Source: Saprospiraceae bacterium (lineage in GTDB: Bacteria; Bacteroidota; Bacteroidia; Chitinophagales; Saprospiraceae). Taken from it: DNA of 11,913 bases. The notes beneath the pieces are model-generated. The model had not been told where the DNA came from. It ran no database searches and saw only the letters and a program-made list of their open reading frames with translations. Made by a program: the position numbers and the translations under genes. This document shows positions 6,428 to 11,913 of this stretch, piece after piece (within the stretch, counting starts at the first letter, position 1; each line of letters opens with the position of its first letter). The stretch lies in the NCBI GenBank assembly GCA_020630455.1, contig JAHDBK010000061.1:1-11913 (forward strand), in the 5' to 3' direction.

Positions 6428-6699
6428 GTTTTAATTTTAATAATTTCGTTAAAAAATAATTGGATTACAACTATTATTAATACGACTGATTTTACAAAAG
6501 TCACAAACAACAGCTTCCCTAAAATAAAAAAGAGATAAGGATTTAAAAATCCCTATAAAAAATAAAAAGATTTCTTTATTTTTATTTAATTTTATTTTTA
6601 TATAAATAAAATGGGTATTGTTTAAAGATATATTCATTATTTTGTAATAAAAATTGTCTATATTTAGATAGATGTTATTATTTAAATATTAATCATAGA
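6428..6699. other. Divergent intergenic region between the OmpA/DUF937 gene and rel
   Basis: This 272-bp very AT-rich region must hold both outward promoters. I found no exact TAnnTTTG box on either side. For rel, TTG (6618-6620) followed by TTATTTTG (6637-6644), and TATATTTA (6659-6666), are near matches only. GGATTT-AA-AAATCC (6539-6552) is a short inverted repeat flanked by further partial pairing, and TTTCTTTATT (6571-6580) matches one half of the palindrome seen at 1745, 3644 and 4991. A small open frame on the minus strand (6449-6637) has low-complexity composition from the AT-rich DNA and is not convincing. Confidence 0.5.
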
Positions 6700-8922
6700 A
6701 TGAATTATACCGAGAAGGATAAAAAGTTAATTCGAATTGCTTACAAAGATTTACTTCGTCCCTTTATTGACAATATGAATAAAGAAGACAAAGCTGCTGT
6801 AAGAAAAGCTTATGAATTGGCGCTAGAAGCCCACCAATACCAAAGACGCAAATCAGGTGAGCCTTATATTTTGCACCCTATAGAAGTAGCACGTATATGT
6901 ATCGAAGAAATTGGACTAGGTCCTACAGCTATTATTAGTGCTTTACTACATGATGTAGTAGAAGATACGGACATCACGCTTGAATACATCGAAAAAGAAT
7001 TTGGCAATAAGATTGCTATGATTGTTGATGGCCTAACAAAATTTAAGGATTTAAATATGGATAATTTGAGTCCTCAAGCTGAAAATTTCAAAAAAGTACT
7101 GAGTACTATGGCAAAAGACGTAAGGGTCGTTTTAATCAAAATGGCTGACCGCTTACACAACATGAGGACTCTCGGTTCAATGCCTCCACACAAACAACTC
7201 AAAATAGCTTCTGAAACGACTTATATATATGCACCATTAGCTCATCGATTAGGTCTTTATAATATAAAAACAGAGTTCAACGACCTTTGTATGAAATCTC
7301 TTCAACCAGAAGAGTACAAATACGTAGCTGATAAGCTGCAAGAAACTAAAAAAAGCAGGAACGAATATATAGGGGAATTCATTTCACCCTTAATTTCTAA
7401 ACTAGATGCTTTAGGTATAGATTATCAAATATCTGGCAGACCAAAATCAATTTCTTCAATTTGGAATAAAATAAAAACCAAAGGAGTTGAGTTTGAAGAA
7501 ATATACGATTTATTTGCCATTCGAATCATATTGGATGTTCCTTTAGCAGAAGAAAAATTAATTTGCTGGAAAGTATATACCATTGTCACTGAATTAAATA
7601 CTCCAATACCTGAAAGATTAAAAGATTGGGTTACCACTCCAAAAGCTAACGGTTATGAATCTTTACATACAACAGTAATTGGACCTATAGGGAAGTTTGT
7701 AGAAGTCCAAATTAGAACTTTAAGAATGCATGAAATTGCAGAAAAAGGATTCGCTGCCCATTGGAAATATAAAGGGGTCAAACAAAATCAATTTAATGTT
7801 TTTGATTCATGGTTGGATAATATTAGGGATATATTAGAGAATCAGGAAGGAGACCCTGTTGAATTTTTACAAGATTTTAAAACCAATTTATACAAAGAAG
7901 AAATCTTTGTATTTACTCCTAAGGGAGATATGAAAATTTTGCCCAAAGGAGCTACTGCTTTAGACTTTGCCTTTTCCATACATTCAGAAGTAGGCTATCA
8001 TTGTAGGGCTGTAAAGGTTAACAATATCCTAGTACCACTAGGACATCCTTTACAAAATGGTGATCAAGTTGCTATTGAAACAAACAATGCTCAAAAACCT
8101 TCTGAGAACTGGCTAAATTTCGTTATAACTGGAAAAGCAAGAGCTAAAATTCGTTCTTCTATGAAGGAAGAACGAAGGAAAAAAGGAGAATTAGGCAAAG
8201 AAACCCTCATGAGAAAACTAAAAGGGGTAAAAGCAGATTTTGAGCTCAATGTAGATATGTTAGTTAGTCACTTTGACTTTCAATCTAGACCAGACTTATA
8301 TTATGCTATTTTTAAAGAAACTATTAATATTCAGAAAGAACTCAAAAAATTTGAATGTATTGGTGGCAAGCTAAGTATTATAGAAGAAAAAGCAGAGCAA
8401 AAAGAGGACAAACAAATCAGCCCTAAAGAACCCACCCATTTTAGGGCAAAACGCAATTTTACAGGAAAGCCTAAATTAATGATTGATAATCAACCAGCAG
8501 ATCAATTTAAACACTCTTTAGCTACTTGTTGCAATCCCGTATTAGGTGACCCTGTATTTGCATATGTTACTTCTTTAGGAGAAGTAAAAATACACAGAAA
8601 TACTTGCCCAAATGCAGAACATCTAATGGCTAATTATGCATATAGAATGAAAAAAGCGGAGTGGATTGATTCTGACAATACAGATTTTTTAGCTACTTTG
8701 CTTATTACGGGTATTGATGGTCGTGGTGTAGCTCAACGCATTACAGGATTCATTACAAATGATTTAAAATTAGATATGCGTTCTATTAGTATGGATGGTA
8801 ATCAAGGATTTTTTCAAGGAAGAATATCTGTCGTGGTAAATAATAAAGACCAATTAAGAAAAACGATTTTAGCATTAAAAGCTATGGATGGAGTTTATTC
8901 TGTAATTCGAGAAGACCAATAA
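6700..8922 (+). CDS. rel: Bifunctional (p)ppGpp synthetase/hydrolase, long RelA/SpoT homologue
   Basis: This 740-residue cytoplasmic enzyme makes (p)ppGpp from ATP and GDP/GTP and degrades it to GDP/GTP plus pyrophosphate, controlling the stringent response. The HD hydrolase domain (about 40-190) is intact: H59, H84-D85, E88-D89 (HDVVEDT) and ADRLHNMRT (149-157). The synthetase domain (about 235-360) has GRPKS (246-250), IYDLFAIRI with D270, GYESLH (318-323) and EVQIRT with catalytic E335. The stretch before IYDL is basic (KIKTKGVEF), as in bifunctional enzymes, not acidic as in RelA-only synthetases. Then follow TGS (401-462), a helical region, the zinc-finger-like domain with C610-C611, H632 and C636, and ACT (664-737). 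With both active sites apparently intact it should be able to make and remove ppGpp. It is single in this window, divergent from the OmpA/DUF937 gene and convergent with the DUF5916 gene. The symbol spoT would also be acceptable. Confidence 0.97.
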   Translation: MNYTEKDKKLIRIAYKDLLRPFIDNMNKEDKAAVRKAYELALEAHQYQRRKSGEPYILHPIEVARICIEEIGLGPTAIISALLHDVVEDTDITLEYIEKEFGNKIAMIVDGLTKFKDLNMDNLSPQAENFKKVLSTMAKDVRVVLIKMADRLHNMRTLGSMPPHKQLKIASETTYIYAPLAHRLGLYNIKTEFNDLCMKSLQPEEYKYVADKLQETKKSRNEYIGEFISPLISKLDALGIDYQISGRPKSISSIWNKIKTKGVEFEEIYDLFAIRIILDVPLAEEKLICWKVYTIVTELNTPIPERLKDWVTTPKANGYESLHTTVIGPIGKFVEVQIRTLRMHEIAEKGFAAHWKYKGVKQNQFNVFDSWLDNIRDILENQEGDPVEFLQDFKTNLYKEEIFVFTPKGDMKILPKGATALDFAFSIHSEVGYHCRAVKVNNILVPLGHPLQNGDQVAIETNNAQKPSENWLNFVITGKARAKIRSSMKEERRKKGELGKETLMRKLKGVKADFELNVDMLVSHFDFQSRPDLYYAIFKETINIQKELKKFECIGGKLSIIEEKAEQKEDKQISPKEPTHFRAKRNFTGKPKLMIDNQPADQFKHSLATCCNPVLGDPVFAYVTSLGEVKIHRNTCPNAEHLMANYAYRMKKAEWIDSDNTDFLATLLITGIDGRGVAQRITGFITNDLKLDMRSISMDGNQGFFQGRISVVVNNKDQLRKTILALKAMDGVYSVIREDQ

Positions 8923-8937
8923 TATAGACTTTAAATC

Positions 8938-11202
8938 CTATAATTTAGACTTGTTTTTTTTCTTCCAACTTTTTATGGTATCGGCATCGATCCAATAATT
9001 GATTTTAAGCACAGCAGACCAATTTCTTATGGATTCTCCTTGGAAAATAATATCAGTATCATAATTATTGGTTACTACAAAGAAAATATCTGACATCGGT
9101 TGGAAACGCCATTGGAATCTACTATTGATATTAAAATTGCTTTTTTGAGTATTATATTGTAAAAATGTTGTCCAAAAGATTTTATCCGTAAACGAAAATT
9201 CAACTTTTGGACTTAATAAAGTCAAAGAGCCTACTCCATATTCTTCTGGAAAATCAAATAGATTGCGTTGAGAGAAAAATAATCCTAGGCTAAATTTTTC
9301 ATTGAATCTAAAATTCATATCACTCTCAAACGAAAATTGTTTACCCAAAAATCTACTTCCATAAGCTATTTCAAAATCACTACTAAATATTTTATTCTTT
9401 GCCGTAGAATATGTGGCAATAAATTGATGTTGTGGATAATTCCCTGGTAAAAAAGTAGAATCCAAACCACTTAGTTGAAATTCATAAAACAAAATAGGAT
9501 TGCTTTGATTATACATCAAATCAATTTTACTCTTATTATTCATCCTTACTAACCAACCTATTTCAAATTCGTGTTCTTGATAATTTAATTCTTTACTTGT
9601 AAACACATCAAAATTGAAATGTGGTCCTGTTCTTTGAACAATTGGATGTTCTTCTGTAAAGAACCAATAATTTCCATTAAAACGATACTGAATATAATTT
9701 TTCCGAACCCATTCATCTTCTTCATTTTGAAAATATAAACGAGGCACAAAACCCATATCTGTAATGTAATTTTCACCTACAGCATCTATTCCTGCAAAAA
9801 TATTAATGCTTTTTTTATTATATCTACCTTTTACACCAAATGCAAAAGCATCCTTTAACCTTTCTTGAGTTCTTGCATAATGAAGATAGCCATGTGCCGT
9901 CCAATAACCCGCTGAAGAAATATAATTATACTCTACACCTCCTGTACGATTATAGTCGTCTTTTCTAAATTTAAACCCTTCGAAAGCTTGTCTATTGGTA
10001 AAAAAAGAACGGATTGAAGAACCTTTGCCGACTGTTCTCCAAAGAGTAGCTATAAAGTGGTTTTGGCTATCGTCTACATTATCAACTTTTGCTGTTTGTA
10101 CATCTAGAACGCTTACTTTCCATTTTTTTCCAATAATACCGCTTAATTTTAAACCTGCTAATATAGGTATTATCGTATCGCTTGAACTACCAATTCTTCT
10201 TGAAAAAAACGGACTCACTCTACTATTTCCTAAATCTTGGAATAGGTGACTATTCTCTAAGAAAAAGGGTCGCTGTTCAGGAAAGCTAATCTCAAATCTA
10301 TCTAAATTTAAAACTTGTTTATCTACATCAACTTGTGAAAAATCAGGATTAATCGTTATGTCTAAATTAAGCGAAGATGAAAAGGTGATTTTAGCATCTG
10401 CCCCAAAATTAGGACTTACTTTTGTTTCACTACCTACTTCCTCATAGTTTCTATCAACTCTTAATAAGGCATAAGGAGATACGCTACCACTTATTTTTGA
10501 TTGAGGTGCTTCATCCCATTCTAAATTTCCTAAACAGACTAATGTTGCAACATCATTACCTTGAGGTACAGGTGCCCAAGTAGAAATTTCATTTTCATTT
10601 TCATTAAAATCATTTCTTGCAAAATTAATTTTCCAATTTGCAATATTTTTATCATACCTTAATGTAGTAAAAGGAATTGACATCTCTAAAGTCCAAGCAT
10701 TTGAAGTCTTTGATGTCGCAACTTTCCATATACCATTCCAACTGGCATTATCTCCCTTAATTCCATTCTTTTCTATAACACCTTCTCTTTGTACTCCAGA
10801 AGAAGAAGTCATAAAACTCCAACCACTAATATTATCCCCATAAGGATCAATAAAAACAGCAAAAGCATCGTTTTCTTCAAACTCAAAATCTCTTTTTAAA
10901 GATTGAATAATGTATTTTTTGTCTTCAGGAACATAGCATATTGCTGAGATATACAAATTATTTTCATCATACAATAGCCTTACTTCTGTATCATTTTTTA
11001 ATTCGGTATCAGCATGAGGGAAGTTTTTATTAAATCCACTTACCGCTTTTGCATCTTGCCAAGCAGATTCATTTGGAATGCCATCTAATAGAACGTTCTT
11101 GTCTGTCTTTGTTATAGATATAGCAAAAGGTAACTGGGCATTTAACTTTCCCAAGTTAATACACAAAATCAATAATAATATTGGCCAAGTAATTTGCTTC
11201 AA
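8938..11202 (-). CDS. DUF5916 outer-membrane beta-barrel protein with N-terminal CBM9-like domain
   Basis: This 754-residue secreted protein has a signal peptide (about 1-22, core WPILLLILCINLG, cleavage after NAQ). A CBM9-like beta-sandwich follows (about 35-230, from LLDGIPNESAW), then a DUF5916 region predicted as an outer-membrane barrel (about 240 to the end). The DUF5916 signature is clear: INPDFSQVDVDKQVLNLD (284-301) and FPEQRPFFLEN (307-317). The C-terminal half alternates aromatic and polar residues as barrel strands do. Members are common in Bacteroidota; their substrate is unknown and they are often annotated as hydrolase-like or carbohydrate-binding proteins. The start is TTG at 11200-11202. 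A TAG stop lies in frame two codons upstream, and no in-frame ATG appears before about residue 130, while the hydrophobic signal begins five residues in. It is 49 bp downstream of the small membrane gene and probably co-transcribed. It is convergent with rel, 15 bp apart. Confidence 0.9.
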   Translation of the reverse strand: MKQITWPILLLILCINLGKLNAQLPFAISITKTDKNVLLDGIPNESAWQDAKAVSGFNKNFPHADTELKNDTEVRLLYDENNLYISAICYVPEDKKYIIQSLKRDFEFEENDAFAVFIDPYGDNISGWSFMTSSSGVQREGVIEKNGIKGDNASWNGIWKVATSKTSNAWTLEMSIPFTTLRYDKNIANWKINFARNDFNENENEISTWAPVPQGNDVATLVCLGNLEWDEAPQSKISGSVSPYALLRVDRNYEEVGSETKVSPNFGADAKITFSSSLNLDITINPDFSQVDVDKQVLNLDRFEISFPEQRPFFLENSHLFQDLGNSRVSPFFSRRIGSSSDTIIPILAGLKLSGIIGKKWKVSVLDVQTAKVDNVDDSQNHFIATLWRTVGKGSSIRSFFTNRQAFEGFKFRKDDYNRTGGVEYNYISSAGYWTAHGYLHYARTQERLKDAFAFGVKGRYNKKSINIFAGIDAVGENYITDMGFVPRLYFQNEEDEWVRKNYIQYRFNGNYWFFTEEHPIVQRTGPHFNFDVFTSKELNYQEHEFEIGWLVRMNNKSKIDLMYNQSNPILFYEFQLSGLDSTFLPGNYPQHQFIATYSTAKNKIFSSDFEIAYGSRFLGKQFSFESDMNFRFNEKFSLGLFFSQRNLFDFPEEYGVGSLTLLSPKVEFSFTDKIFWTTFLQYNTQKSNFNINSRFQWRFQPMSDIFFVVTNNYDTDIIFQGESIRNWSAVLKINYWIDADTIKSWKKKNKSKL

Positions 11203-11251
11203 TTGCTATTTGTTTAGTTGTTTATTTCTTGGGATAATATATTTCATTTCT

Positions 11252-11761
11252 CTATTTAAACATCCGATTGACTCCAATCCTAAACACTATATATAATCCA
11301 ACAAACATTAACAATACATGTATAAACTTCAAATGAATAAATGCCACCGCAAAAATCCTTGTTCTATCCAAAATATACATAATTAATATTACTACAAAAA
11401 TAGTCATCAAAAAACCAGATAACTTTCCTGAACCAGGTACATCCTCCAAATCAATACTCGCTCTCAAAATCATCATTGTAACTATCATTGAAATAATCGG
11501 CATAAAATACACCAAAACGTTTACTTCTAAGAAGTTGGCTCTTTCAAACAAGAAGGTATAGACACATAATGTTACTGCAAAAATCCCAGGCACAGCCGCC
11601 AAGTACATTAATACTGAATAAACATAATTATACGGTGTTTTTGTCCCTTCACCCTTACCTATCCATGTTGTAACTAATGCTATTAATGGTACTGCTAAAA
11701 AAAATAAAATTGCAATTAATTGATGGTCTCTTATATAATCAAATATTTCTTGTAATGTCAT
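11252..11761 (-). CDS. Small five-helix integral membrane protein, unknown function
   Basis: I do not recognise a named family for this 169-residue protein. Hydrophobicity indicates five membrane helices at about 15-33, 47-71, 80-98, 115-131 and 146-163. A charged N terminus (MTLQEIFDYIRDHQ) precedes the first helix. Polar loops include GKGEGTKTPYN (35-45) and RASIDLEDVPGSGKLSG (100-116), the latter acidic and glycine-rich and the most likely functional loop. There is no signal peptide or catalytic motif. The ATG at 11761 gives the full N-terminal amphipathic stretch. The gene lies 49 bp upstream of the DUF5916 outer-membrane protein in the same direction without a terminator between, suggesting one transcript. 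A shared envelope role is inference only. Confidence 0.8.
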   Translation of the reverse strand: MTLQEIFDYIRDHQLIAILFFLAVPLIALVTTWIGKGEGTKTPYNYVYSVLMYLAAVPGIFAVTLCVYTFLFERANFLEVNVLVYFMPIISMIVTMMILRASIDLEDVPGSGKLSGFLMTIFVVILIMYILDRTRIFAVAFIHLKFIHVLLMFVGLYIVFRIGVNRMFK

Positions 11762-11913
11762 AATTTATAATAATGAATTAATCAAAATTTTTCCAAGACG
11801 TAAAAATATGAAATATTTGTAATTTTAATTGTCTATTAACTTCTATTTGAAATAATTTTAAAATAAAAAAATATATTTTTTTTTATAATATGAAAATATT
11901 TTTTATTGTTTTT
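11762..11913. other. AT-rich upstream region of the small membrane gene
   Basis: This 152-bp edge region is almost pure A and T with long A and T runs (for example 11872-11884). It should contain the promoter of the leftward gene at 11252-11761. The minus strand has TATTTTTA as a near -7 box, but no paired -33 element is convincing. I see no gene in it. Confidence 0.35.

Noticed and set aside
6449..6637. Small minus-strand open frame of 62 codons in the divergent region
   Set aside because: Its residues are dominated by Ile, Lys, Asn and Phe, as expected from AT-rich non-coding DNA. It ends just before the OmpA/DUF937 gene in what must be that gene's promoter region, and it has no recognisable domain.
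9995..10249. Plus-strand open frame opposite the DUF5916 gene
   Set aside because: It lies wholly inside the antisense of a strongly supported gene and has no coding signature.
11870..11913. Homopolymer tract as a phase-variation switch
   Set aside because: The T-run is in generally AT-rich edge DNA about 110 bp before the gene, with no promoter elements flanking it.

Overview
The window is strongly AT-rich chromosomal DNA from a member of the Bacteroidota. The evidence is a DUF5916/CBM9-like outer-membrane barrel protein with its typical signature, DUF937-OmpA fusion proteins, a Bacteroidota-type -7 box (TAnnTTTG), and no purine-rich Shine-Dalgarno sequences before the starts. Genus cannot be fixed from this sequence. 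I see no phage, plasmid, CRISPR, rRNA or tRNA gene.

Layout: five genes run leftward in the first 6.4 kb. In transcription order they are an OmpA/DUF937 envelope protein (5153-6427), its degenerate tandem paralogue (3696-4943), a short-chain dehydrogenase (2938-3645), a four-helix membrane protein with two PH-like domains (1772-2851), and dihydrolipoyl dehydrogenase lpdA (57-1451). A strong intrinsic terminator separates the two paralogues. The AT-rich gap before lpdA holds a 154-bp palindromic, MITE-like insertion. A bifunctional RelA/SpoT ppGpp enzyme (6700-8922) runs rightward, divergent from the OmpA/DUF937 gene. Convergent to it with a 15-bp gap is a DUF5916 outer-membrane protein (8938-11202) that starts with TTG. 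A small five-helix membrane protein (11252-11761) lies just upstream of that gene, probably in the same transcript.

How the genes fit together: lpdA (E3 of 2-oxoacid dehydrogenases or glycine cleavage) and rel are housekeeping genes with no pathway partners here. The two DUF937 proteins look like inner-membrane anchored envelope proteins. One keeps a peptidoglycan-binding OmpA domain and the other appears to have lost the binding residues. No complete new multi-gene system is evident. The most unusual content is non-coding: the MITE-like element in the probable lpdA leader, a perfect 32-bp palindrome before the degenerate paralogue, and a related short palindrome (ATAAAGAA..TTCTTTAT) at three gene boundaries. 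Base pairing and residue positions were counted by hand.
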